Positions 24,713 to 36,645 of a DNA stretch of 64,000 nt are shown here, piece after piece. Positions within the stretch are counted from its first letter, which is position 1. Each line of letters begins with the position of its first letter. Under the pieces are notes generated by a model. That model ran no database searches and had not been told where the DNA came from. It saw only the letters and a program-made list of their open reading frames with translations. A program made the translations under genes and the position numbers. The stretch lies in the NCBI GenBank assembly GCA_949358305.1, contig OX442315.1:17944427-18008426 (forward strand). Direction: 5' to 3'. This stretch comes from Strigamia acuminata (lineage: Eukaryota > Arthropoda > Chilopoda > Geophilomorpha > Linotaeniidae).

Positions 24713-27271
24713 ATGCAGCTAAATATAATTGCACTAATTTTTCTCATCGCAGTTGGCGGAGAAACAGGTATGGTAATTTGAATATTGACTCTAAAAGGTT
24801 TAGATTTACACAAAGCATTGATGAGTTTGTTTACAGTGTTACATGTGCGTGCAACAACTTTTTATTTCTCTCTCGCTCTCTCGCTTTGTCAAGAATTTAT
24901 ATTTTTTGTCTTATTTTTTTTTTGTTTTATTTTTTTTTAAAATATTTTTTTTTTTGTTTACGAAGAAGGCAAAATATCAACTTTTTAAAAATAAAAGAAC
25001 ATTAATAAGTTTCGAATGTGCTGCGGTGTTTATTTCTGGTGTAGAATTACAAATATTTGATTACAATCGAAGAGTTTTGTTATTAAGAAAGGATAACGAT
25101 ACGATCAAAAATTAAAAACAAACTGCAGCTGTGATCCTTTGATTTGATTGCACAAATAGAATTGTGTTTATTTAATTTCGTCCTGACCTAAACTTTTGTA
25201 CAGTAAAAATTGAAAGCTAAAAATATTGCTGGCAAATCGATAATTTGGTTCAATAAGAGAAGACAAGAGATCCGGTGAGTGCCAGTGACGTCTAACGACC
25301 TCTTATGAGGGGAAAACAAAACTCGTCTATTGTAAAATGATTTTATGATTACCATGAGAGGCAATTCCAAACCTACAAAAGACATAATGAAAAGAGCATT
25401 TGTCATCCTATTTTTGCACAATAAGACCAAAGGAGCAATAAAATGTTTAGCACAAACGACTTAAAATTGATGTAAGAGAACCGTGACAGACGATTCTATC
25501 ATTACATCACAGCTTTAAGCTCGTATTTTATTTTATGATCACCTTCATCACAAAAGACGTACGTTGCACACTGATAAGGCCTTCGAAATGAAATTTTACT
25601 ACCTCATCATTCGATCTATGAGTCTATCCCACCGCACGCCTCTTTTTCGATGAAGTTTTTTCGCTGCAATTCCCATTGCACATGCGTGTCACGTCGATCA
25701 AAACTCAATTATTGAGATTTTTAGAATTTTGTCACACTTTATTAAGCACACTTTTCTTCGGGAAAATTAATCCAATATAAGAAATAAAAACTTTAAGGAA
25801 AACAAAATTAATGCAGAAGAGGAAATTAATGTAATGCTCGCACTTTAATCTTGCATCAGGATATTTAATGAATGTCATTTTGCCACAATATCAGCCTGAA
25901 CTGAACCTAGATTACACCAGGTGTGTCGTTAACAACGTGTTGACATGAAGACCACGCCTATTTACATTAGTAATTTCTTCGTACATCTAATTAATGCATG
26001 TGATTAATTTGAGCGCCGTTGATTAAGGTTTATCCGCTTTATTACTTTTGATTTTTTACGCAAGAGGATTTAGACAGTTTGTAAAAAATACGGGTAGTTT
26101 CTTTTTATTTTCTCGACCCCTTTTCGTGACATATCGATTTTTTTTATTTTTGGGATACACTTTTTCTCATTTGGTTTGCGAATGAAATTGTACGAAATAA
26201 AATGTGTTTATTTTTCACTTTTGTTGTCATTTGATAAAATAAATAAAAATATTTTTTTCTTCCTAATTTTTATATTTTTATATTCAGGAATTGTTAAAAT
26301 ACAAGATCCTGAAACGTTGACAACTAAAGATGCATTGGCCAATCATACGACGGCGATCATTGAAACGGTCCTTCAAAATATCCACAGGATGAAAAATTTT
26401 GAGGAACGAGATCGTCTTGAAAGACTGGTTACACGTTTCAAAATGCTCGTGCAAGAATTGGAATTGAATGCAGTTCCGTTACCAGATGGAGCCACCGACT
26501 TGAAACAAAACGAAGAAACGTTGGACTCGAACAGATTTTTATCTGAAGAGAAATGGAGCACCGAAGAATTGTTTCCAGGGCGAAGAATAAACGAAGTATA
26601 ATTAATAATTATAATTTCTATTTCCAATCTAATTTATCATACGCATTAATATTTCAAAGGTCGCACCAAAAGCGCATTATTCAAATAAGCTTTCAGACAT
26701 GTATTTAAAAAGTAATTCCAAGAAGATGGGTAAGCACAATTATAAAAAATAAATAAAAAAATTGTACACGTACTTGAAATGAAGTATTTCTATCGTAGAT
26801 CCTGAAACTGCAGCGTTTCAACGACTTATCAACAAGAATATGACAACTACAGCAAAACCATCTCTCGTTTCACCCATTTTGCCGAATCAGCATCCGACTG
26901 AAACGACCAACATAAATTCATCAATTGAAGAGGAGGAAGTTGACGACGCGGATGATGAACTCGTCCAAGAATTGCATCGCAAGATTTCGAATGCTAATCC
27001 TTCAAAATCGAAGGAATACATTGAAGAGGGTTTGGCAACAACTTCCAGTCCTCAAGACGAACTCATCACCGTCGCCGAACGACACAGCAGGGAAAGTAAA
27101 GAAGACGCGATGGATGACGACATTGAATTGTCAGAAGACGACGACTTGGAAATGATGAATGATCAGCAATTACAGGATGATTTGAAATTGTTAAATAGAG
27201 TCATTGGGAAACTGAGGGAAGTTAAAACACTTCTCAGACGGATGAGGGCGCAGGGAATTAAACGGAGATGA
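24713..27271 (+). CDS. Predicted secreted acidic protein of unknown family
   Basis: Four exons (24,713-24,767; 26,288-26,595; 26,660-26,729; 26,799-27,271) join in phase at GT-AG sites to give 301 residues. Exon 1 alone encodes a signal peptide (MQLNIIALIFLIAVGGETG), and its ATG sits in a good context (TCACCATGC). Then come a helical region (AIIETVLQNIHRMKNFEERD, RLERLVTRFKMLVQELE), an N-glycosylation sequon (NHT), a Ser/Thr/Pro linker and two acidic clusters (EEEEVDDADDE, DDDIELSEDDDLE). A basic helical tail ends the protein (LNRVIGKLREVKTLLRRMRA, then QGIKRR). No cysteines are seen in the mature part. I do not recognise the family. The first intron is 1.5 kb, far longer than the others. A hormone or matrix precursor is possible but not shown. 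Confidence 0.7.
24768..26287. other. long first intron of the secreted-protein gene
   Basis: 1.5 kb between the signal-peptide exon and the rest. A T-rich stretch lies at 24,900-24,960. A homeodomain-like cluster near 25,985-26,015 (TAATTAATGCATGTGATTAA) could be an enhancer. No exon signal is seen inside. Confidence 0.4.
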
Positions 27272-27353
27272 ATGGAAAAAAGAAATTAAAATTGATTTGC
27301 GATGCGAGGCTGCAGTTGATTTTAGTGATATTTCTTTGCCTAATGTACAAATA

Positions 27354-27656
27354 ACGTATATCCTCGCGTATAATGCGACTCTCCAAATTCAAGGCGCTGT
27401 TTTTGGTAATAAATGGTGTATGCGCGTATAATGCGAGCAATTGTGTACCACAACAATGCAAAATGACAAAAGAAAAGTTTATTTATTTAAAAGAAAATGT
27501 TAGATTGTTGGTTTGGTAACCCTAACAGCACATATTATATGGAAATATAGATAAACGTACGTATACTATTTTTTATTTCGTGCGTGTAGTGCGATCCCCC
27601 AATTAGAGGTACTATTTTCAGACAAAATTTCTCGCATCATACGCTAGGATATACGG
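27354..27656. mobile_element. TA-flanked MITE with CGTATATCCTCGCGTATAAT termini
   Basis: The left end CGTATATCCTCGCGTATAAT is mirrored at the right by CGCATCATACGCTAGGATAT followed by ACGG, a TIR of about 25 bp. TA lies close to each end (27,352-27,353 and 27,657-27,658). The motif recurs inside (GCGCGTATAATGCGAG near 27,425; CGTGCGTGTAGTGCGATC near 27,580). Structure and TA flanks suit a mariner/pogo-like non-autonomous element. It lies directly 3' of the secreted-protein gene. Confidence 0.65.
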
Positions 27657-30600
27657 TAATCAATTTTAGCAAATGGCTGTTGAGCCATGAATGTAAATTT
27701 ACTTTTTTAATTTTCTATGCATCGTGGAAATAAAGGATGGCACTAGAGACAAACATGTTTAATCTATCATTAACAGTTTACAAATGTTAAAAATTGTAAT
27801 TTAAAACATATTTTTAGTGTTTATCCTTGATTATTAATTTTATTTATTTATATTGCCATTTTACGTGCATTAAACAAATGTTAAATTTGAGTATCACACT
27901 ATTTGTGTTTAAAAAGAAAATATTTCACGGTTTGCTTTGCAGTTGCAAGCGATTTGGGAAGCGCCTTCAAATAGATGCAGCTTTGACTTTCTCCCTCGAG
28001 AGGACTACTAGTCCATTTGTCAATGGCGAGCGGTTTAGCAACCGCGAGTAACTGTACTACATCAACTCGTGATTGAGCACCAGGTCGTTTATTTTCATTA
28101 CTATTCAAACTTTTTCTAACGTTTCAATTAATAGAAATTAACTATTGATACTTTGTCAACATTTTTTTTTCTAAATTAGAGGAAAAAAAGCAGTAAAATT
28201 AAAAAGATGTAATTGATGACAAATTTCTATTCAGTATAATTTTTTTAAAAAAAGTCTCCTGGAATTAGTGACTGATTGAGTGATTGATTAGTTGAATCAA
28301 TGACCGAATTAGCAAAATGTTTAAAAAAAATTAAATCTAAAGAGTTGAAAACCATTTATCTTCATTAATTAATATTGAATGAACACCCATAAATGCAATA
28401 TGTCTTAAACTTTTAATGATACAGAGAAATCAATATTTCGAAGCCCCTGACAACCATTTCATTCAAAAAAATGAAATAAAATGTTGAAATCTTTTGATCA
28501 GTTATTATAAAATCTAACATTATTATAAAATAATATTGTCTAAAAGAAATTGTAAAATTATTCCACCTCCAAGTTATTCTAATGGGAAGTAATTTTAGAA
28601 ATCCTTCACCAATAAAAATGTAGAAACGTCTCGATTTCCTCATGGTGGTGAGTCTGGCGACGACTGACGAGGAAGGACAAGCTTAGAAGTGGGCAAGTCG
28701 TGGACTTGGAGTGTAGTTGAAATGAGGTGTGCGTGCATTTGATGGTGGTTTTGTGGTTCTGCACTGGGATTTGGTTCTTTTCACTCGAACGTATTGAGTC
28801 CAAAGTCTCAAAGGAAAATGACGTGACCCTTGGGACGTATATCTGTGCGCCTAACAAACTTTCGCACAGACCACACTCGTGTACTTCATTACGTCCTCAG
28901 AGATCTTTTCGTACTCACGTGGTATAGTTTGCTGCCCCTTTGGACCCTTATGATGGGATTTGAATTCATGAACCGAGAAATTCAATTTTATTTTCTTAAA
29001 TTCTAAAAATAAAAAAGTTTGCTCAATTTAAAGCATCAAAACTTGCATTTTCTCAACACTTTGAAGACTACTGAGTAATAAAGGAGTTTTTTTTTTCTTT
29101 TAGTTTTGTTATTCACCAAACTTTTCGTCTTATCGAATTTTTATGCTCGCAGAATTGATTAAATTGGGTGTCGACGACGTTCTGTCGTCTCCTCATCTTC
29201 TTGTGGGATTTATTTCTCACAGGTGAGTTGCAATATTGGGAAAACTCACTCAACTCGTGCCCATTTCCCCCCATTCTCTTTTCACCCTTCTTATCTTACG
29301 TAGTCCTGAGGCTCTGGCATCATTCATTTCATCAAATTACAGCATCCAATATCATCTTGGTAGCTACCTACAGCATTCGTTTGAATGCAACGATTTCTCT
29401 CTATATACCCAATCACCGGATTTGGATCCTTCCAACACGTTGCAATAACTACATTTATCTCTCTCTCTCTCGTTGCACGAAATAAAACGTATAAAAAGAG
29501 AAGAAAATCCAAGTTAATGATGATATTGGCTAAACAAAACCCCAGGAAATATTAAAGCATATCGATCTACCATAACATTTTTCTCCCCACAACTTCCGAG
29601 TCTTTTCCATGGTTTCGTTCCTTCACTTTTTCCTTTCTGGTTTTCCTTCTTTTTTACAGAAGTTTTTTTTCTTTTTTCCCTTTTCCTTTTCTCTGATTTC
29701 ATCCATCCAATGATTTCCGCGGTGAGATGACGCGATTCTCGAGTCTATTCGCCCGTCTGATTGAACACGGACTTTGTGTTCAAGTCACGTGGTCACCCAT
29801 GCTATCTTTTCGCTTTTTTTTCCTCTTCTTTTTTAACTCGCAGCTATACAAGCGCTCAGCCTATAGTCTAGCCTCATCTCTCTTACCCGTTCTCTCTTTT
29901 CTGTCCATGTCTTTGGGCCACGCACTATCTGAACGCATGGAGGGAGCGAGAAATATTAGGTTGCGTTGTTATTAAGTACAATTCAATCATGGCCATCAGT
30001 TCGAGCGAGTGAGCGGAATGGAACTTGTCCGTTTTACCCTTGCGGCTGTATGGATAAAGTTCTTCTTCTTTTACTTCTACTTGTCTCCAGCCAACCGCTT
30101 TGTTTTTATCTGCCAATTTTGTTGGGTTTGCCACTACACTTGAAACAATCCAAAATACACCGACGCACAACAAATGTGTATGTGATTATGATTGGAAATC
30201 CAATTAAAATTTATAATTAAATTTTGTTTTCTTTAAAAACGATAAGTAATTCTATATTATAGATATTATATTTTCGTTTTTCTTTTTTTTTAGAAATTGG
30301 ATAAATTGATAATTGCAATTTTTATATTTTTTCATCTTTCGAGCTGCTTGATTAAATTTTATGAATCGCCAGCGGAGTTACAAGATGACGATCAAATGCT
30401 AATGATTTACTAATCACCTTACCAAAGATGCTGAAAGCCCATTTTCCTCTTTTTTTCTTTAATTTTTTTTTTTATTATTATTATTTTTTTTTTCGTGTGC
30501 ACGCACTAATGCAGAATTAAACTTATTCCCACTTCACTACTCCTCTGGTGGAGCATGTGCATCTCGGCTTCCGTAGTAATTAGAGCGCTCCTCTTTTGTC

Positions 30601-33522
30601 AATTAGTTTAAGTAAGAAGAAAATCCACTTAATTCTCTCTCATCTTGAGAACGTGTTGGAACGCCCGATGACCTGATTATCTAAATTTGAGCCTGTTTTC
30701 TTATCAATTCGCCCAAATATCTTGGTTTGGCGAAAATAATGGAGCTTTTATCCTTGTTTTCCACTTGTTCGTTTATTTCTCCCCTTTTTATTGTTTTTCA
30801 TTTGACTCGTGGGAGAGATGATTTATAATTCAAAATGAATATTCAAAATTTAAATTTGAAAAGTGGTTATTCAGGCCGATGAAGAAGTAAAATGAGCTCC
30901 GTATTCAGATTAGCAAATGAAAAAGGAATCAATAAAGTTGGAATATTTCACTTCACTTCATTTCTGTACAAACCAAGATTACAAAATGGCTCCGGTTTAA
31001 GAATGGTGGCAATATTAATATTTGCATGAAACATTTTAAATGATGAAATGTTGAGAAAAAGGAGAAAAAAAAATTCAATAAAAGTCATTTTAGTGTGACT
31101 AAATTTATTGAAAAAGTTGTGCTCAGCCAAATATATATAAAAGTGAATAAGTTTTTATTAAAAAGAAGAAGAAATCTTAATCTTTACTTTAAATAACGTC
31201 AAACTCAGACCAACTCTTCTTTTGTTGAGAAAAAAAGAAGAAAAGAAATTGGATTGACGTCCACATAAATCCCATTAATATTGCAAATCCAATATAGAAG
31301 GAGTCCGTATTCTTTTGATGGACAGGTCAATAAAATTCTTTTATCAAGTCGCAAAGGTTTGATTACGAGAAGTCCACCAGATGTCGCCTGCGGAGATTAG
31401 AAGTTAAGTCGTGAGACTTGTTCATCTTTAGTATCACCCGCATCTTTATCCGGTTCTTTGCTGTCGTCAAGCTGCATCAAGTCGTCTGCAGGAGGTCGCA
31501 AGGTTGAAAGGACATTGATCGCAAAATGCTTTCTTCCTCTCGTCAGAAGTCGTTACTGCTGGCCAAACGGTAATTACAGTGGAGTCTAATGACGATGATG
31601 GAACATCCTTTTCCCAAAAGGAAAACAAAAGGGCAAAAAGGCTACTAATTATAGATATTTTAAACAGTTTTCCTCGGCAAATGACAAATTTTAAACCATT
31701 CCAACGAAGGAAAGGTTAATAACATGCAACTACTCAAGTAACTAATGAGGAAAACACACAAAACTGTTGAATTTTTATTCTAAATTTGAATTTAGAATGT
31801 TCGTTATTTATTATTTAGTTAATAAACAGCAAGCTAACCCGATTAAATCTTCAATTTACTGCCTGGTGTGCTCTAAATAAGTTAGTAGTTCGTGCAGTAA
31901 AAAGAATTAGGTAATTCGATTCGAATGGTTATCACAAGGTGTCATTAAAGAGAGTTTTAAATCGTCATCTTCCTCTTTCGTTGCCTTTATCCACTTTTTC
32001 TTTGCATGAACCCCTCCTTAGCAGGAAATTAAATTGGCGCTCTTCTTTTCTGTACAGAAGTATCTACTTCTCTTATTTCTTCCTTTTTTTTTTTTATTCT
32101 CCTTTCTACATCCGAGCAATGACTCGGGGATTATGCCATAAACATCACCTCAGAGCGCCAGAAGACGCATTGCACATGCGACAACTCGAAGAATAAAGAC
32201 TCTTCTTTGTTTTTTCTGTGGGGAACAGAAACAAATTTGACTGCTAATGCGCCCCCTGCCAACGGAAGGAAGTTGCCCATCTAACAACTAGACATTTCTC
32301 TTCCATCTAACATTCTCCTCGGAGACCGAGACGTTTGAATAAACGTTAAAAAAGTAACAAGACCAAGAAGAAAAAAACTAGCGAGGAATATAATTTTTTG
32401 CTAATTACTCGTGCTGTACTCCCAGTTGTACTGCGAGCAGAATTTCTCATCATAAATTGAGGTAATTATTTTCTTATCGCGTATATAAAGGTCACAGAGT
32501 TAAGATGCGCTGTGTTGGGCAAACGACTACCATCAGTCGTCTCGTCTATACACTCGAAGTTGCAAAAGCAACCCGTATCACCTGCAAGATCGGCTTTGCA
32601 GAGCAATCCGCTTGTTGACAAGAGCTGCTGACTCCGTTATCTTGGAAGAAAAGCTCACTCAAGGGAAGTTATCATTTCCCTCTGGCGCCTGGTAATTTAT
32701 TCGTCCGCAATAGAATATATATACAAGACAGCAAAGGGTTAGGGAAGTTCCATGTTTACTCGAGATAACCGCCAAAGCCGCACGACCTCAGATTTATGGC
32801 GGGAAAAGCGAAATTGTTGACAGCGCCCTTCTTTTCTACTTCTGGCCTTTCGCGGTGTCTGTCACGCTTTATCGAGGCTGACTTTTCAACATATTCTGCA
32901 ATCTTGCAAGTGCACAGCCAGCCAGTAATCTTATCGTATATTGAGAAGGAGAAAATAAGACGAAATAAATGTTACCTATTTTGGAAGTGGAGAACTGGAA
33001 ATGGGAGAATGTAACAAGAAATAACAATAAGAGCATCTTTGGCAACGAGTCAATCCGTAAAACCCCTGGCGAGTTACTTTTCCTATCTGAGTCTTGTTCT
33101 TCTGCCGTATTGTGCAACGGACAAATACAACACCAGTGAGACGAAGCAAATTGATTTTTAAAGACACTTGCTTCTAGGACCTTCCGTCTCATTAGTTTCG
33201 TTCAAGATAGAGAACATTTTCCATTCTTAAGGCGCTTTCACGTTCTTTTAAACAAGCAAAAAAAGGGAAGAACAAAAGAAATAGCAATTGAAAAAAAGAA
33301 AAGAATTAAAATGTTGTTCGAGAAAGATCTTTGCGGTGCTCACTGCAAAAAGAAAAGATCTAGGTTTAGATGTCAAATCTTAAACTTTTAAGATGCGGAT
33401 TTAAACGCAAAAGTAGAGCTTTGTGCAACGGAAGGACGCAGAGCTTAAAAAACCAAAAACATGCATAAATAATTAGAAACCAAAGGTGATGTGTAATAAA
33501 ATAATTTGAATAAAGTAACTAA
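27657..33522. other. gene-poor AT-rich tract
   Basis: I find no supported gene in this stretch. Less AT-rich islands at 27,940-28,090, 28,620-28,940, 29,700-30,170, 31,370-31,600 and 32,480-32,900 may be regulatory or unrecognised exons. At 29,996 TCAGTT and at 32,481 GTATATAAAG look like core-promoter elements. On the minus strand 31,400-31,550 is an open, acidic, stop-terminated frame (ADDLMQLDDSKEPDKDAGDT, then KDEQVSRLNF) that could be a terminal exon, but I could not link it to others. Confidence 0.35.
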
Positions 33523-33654
33523 GCGCATTCGTAAAGTCATTTAAACGAATGCAAATGTGTTTACACACGTTTTTATCTTAATTTTCCATGTTAAATCGAG
33601 ATTTAAACGAATCTAAACGTGTTTACACTCATTTAAATGACTTGTCGAATGCGC
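33523..33654. mobile_element. 132-bp MITE with GCGCATTCG termini and CTAA direct repeat
   Basis: GCGCATTCGTAAAGTCATTT at the left is mirrored by AAATGACTTGTCGAATGCGC at the right, a TIR of about 24 bp. Both sides carry CTAA (33,519-33,522 and 33,655-33,658). The interior is AT-rich and repeats AAACGTGTTTACAC. The termini are related to those of the 22,609 element. Confidence 0.8.
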
Positions 33655-36485
33655 CTAATGTTTTATTTTCAGATTTTGTTTCAAATAAACGTCGAAAAGG
33701 CGCATTGGACCGCCTTTGTAAACGTGTACATTTCAGGTCGAAATGTGCTCTTCAACGTACTTCTGCTCCGCAATCTTAAATCTAAAAAAAAAAAAAGCTT
33801 TTCTTTAACTGATGTGCATCTTGAGACCAACTTACATTTAATTAGAAACTAAAAACATGTAGTAAACAAAATAATGATTAAGCTTATTTCGTCAAACATT
33901 AAAAATTAAAAATGGTGCACGAGATATAATTTATTGATGTGAAAATTTTCTGGCTTATAACAAATTTTAAATTGCGCATTCTATCGATTAAGTTAATGGA
34001 TAAATACGATATCAGATTTTGTTGTGACAAGCAAAACGTTTACATGGTTAGTTTAAATTGAGTAAATGCAGAGACAAGGGAACAAGCGAATTTATTAGTC
34101 GGATATGTGGTCCAAGCTCTGGACAGAGACGTGTGTTGTTCATTTGTCTTAGTCAGTGGATAATTGTTGTTGCTAAAGTAGAAAAGTTGCTCTTCAAACA
34201 TTGGAAAACAATTTTCAAGCCGAAACACCACCCAAACTTCCATTTTTAAAACCATCAAGCTGCGAAGAAAATCGAATCTTCAGATTAAATGCAATTATTA
34301 GGAACTTGCAATCAATCTTCAACTGCAAAGAAAAGAAGGAAAAAAAAGAGCAGAAGCAGAAGAAAATACAAAAAAAGAAATGAGAGAAACTCAGTGAAGA
34401 GGAAACGTAGAATTCCCATCAATATTTGAACTTATTAATCGCATTTGCATGTTGTATAATGCATCAGTTGGCATATAATTGCCTTAATCAAGGTGATTAA
34501 TGACCTGTCTGACGGTCATTTGTCATGTCGCAGTCATTTGTTTTCTACTTTTCTCGACGGATCCTCATGCAGCGTAAAATTCAGTTTAATCAAAGATTTG
34601 CACAAATTATGGGGGTCGAAACTGCTTGTCTTATTATCTCAGTGAGGGTGAATGGATGTTCGGGGTCAGTTTTCGCGCAGGTCACGTGTTTGAGGAGTGG
34701 CGGGTGGCTAAGGTCGACTCGCATGCAGCACATCAAGTGGGAGGAGGAATCTTCAGTATGAATTATGGATGGCCACTGTTTCGCTCCACAGGTCTGAACC
34801 GTTGGATAAAAGTAATCATTTAGCCTTTTAACAGATTTTTATTTTTGCCTTTCTTAAATTCTCACAGCAATACAGTATGTCTCTTTTATTAATGAAAAGG
34901 ATTTGCAGCAAAACTCGAGAGGATTTGCACATTTGTTGCCAGTACATTTAAAGGAACTTGGGCGCAAATTGAATGAGAACCAGCGCCAAGATTCGATTTG
35001 GGCCACGGACTAGCTAAAGAGCACTGGGGGATAACGAAATGACCGAAGTCGATGCTCTTCACCAATCAGCATCTTATTACAAGCGCCAGAATGACCGCCT
35101 GCTGGTCAACTTCACGGCATGCATTCTAATGTTTGCAAAGCAGCTTTCATCTTCATCCAAAAACTTTTATTGCCTTTAATCTATTGCTTTGACTTTCTTT
35201 CATCGCTTTATTATTATTACTATGTACAATATAAACCAAAACCAACTTCATGAAATGATCATTCACTTTAAACACGTATCGGTAAATTCGGAATAAAACT
35301 TTTAAATTATAAATAAATAAGTGGATAAAAGCTTTCGCACGAAAAATAAACGAACTCTTGTATTGCTTGTTATGTTTGCTTTTCTCTGAGGCATCGTTTG
35401 AAAAACAAATCCCTGAATTCGTTTTCTCCGAACCTATGAATGCTGCAAAGAAATATATATATTATATATATAGATGGAGAGATGGAATGGAAGCAAGTCG
35501 AGCGTAGTTGTTTTGAATCTTTATTTGTTTTGTTTCTCACTGCTGGCAAATCTACTTTTTTTTTCCTTCCCCGAATAAAACAGCATTGTGCGAATCCAAG
35601 TGGTGTAATGTAAAAGTTTAAATCGATACCTCACTCTTCATGAATGAAAAATTCACCTCGACTACCCAGAAATCAATTACAAAGCTCCGAAAAACTTTAC
35701 AGAATTAAGTTGGAAGAGAAAAGAAAAAGAGAAAAACCGATAAGGAGCGGTAAGAGAAGACATTACTCTAAAAGTATCGGATACCGAACAAACTTTGTGT
35801 TGCTATCAAAGATAAGCTGACATCAAGCAGATAAGTGAGAGATAGTGGCACAAATCCTTCGGTTGCACGGGAGAAAAGAACATCAGTCCCATACGAAGAA
35901 TCAATGGCGCCCAAGCAAAGTTTTCCTTTGCAACACGCTTCACCGTTGCTCCACTTGACCATGAAATCGAATTTGCTTCGACCGTCCATAACCAGCTGCC
36001 CAAGTCCATAGCAACCAGTTTGGTTGTGTGCAAGGGATGCGAGAGGTGGGAGTAAAGCGATGGAGGAACGTGGGGATCACCCGACACCACAGGCGTTGGA
36101 CGACGGCCTTCGGAATCTGTTTTATCGCTTGAACGCTCCGATCAGCATTCCTTGTTCTCACCAACCCAATGGATTACTTTCTTCACTTATTTTCTGTACG
36201 GAAAGGTTTTTTTTTACGAGCGTTAAACCCCATTTTTGTCCAGTCGTCCTTTCCAAATTCGTGTTTCTATTTCTTTTTTTACACTTTACAAACTTCAGCA
36301 ACATTGAATGCATTTGACATATTTTGATTGTTTTTGGAATTTATTATTTTTAGTTTTCTTTTTATGAACAACATTGTTGCTGTAGTGGTTTTTTTTTTTT
36401 TATCTTTTCAAATATTGTTGTAAGCTAGATTGCAATCTATATAATAATGTAGTTGTTTTACTTTTGTTTAAAAATTTTTGTCATA
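33655..36485. other. gene-poor tract with candidate conserved segments
   Basis: No supported gene. 34,430-34,560 holds several textbook transcription-factor cores close together (ATTTGCAT, TTAATCAAGG, GTGATTAATGACC). 35,770-36,170 is more GC-rich with overlapping open frames on the minus strand (one reads SKFDFMVKWSNGEACCKGKL), but no splice or family support was found. The rest is AT-rich. Confidence 0.3.
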
Positions 36486-36645
36486 CTTTTTGTTTAAATT
36501 AAACATTGTTGTGATGTATTTTGTCTAAATTAAACATTGTTGTGGTGTATTTTGTCTAAATTAAACATTGTTGTGGTGTATTTTGTCTAAATTAAACATT
36601 GTTGTGATGTATTTTGTCTAAATTAAACATTGTTGTGATGCTTTT
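36486..36645. repeat. 31-bp minisatellite, five units
   Basis: The unit begins TTTTGTCTAAATTAAACATT and ends GTTGTGGTGTA. Units two to four are nearly identical and the first and last have drifted. No coding signal. Confidence 0.85.

Noticed and set aside
34201-34383. Lys-rich frame ending KKEKKEQKQKKIQKKK
   Set aside because: Arises from an A-rich tract (AAAGAAAAGAAGG...); low-complexity translation.
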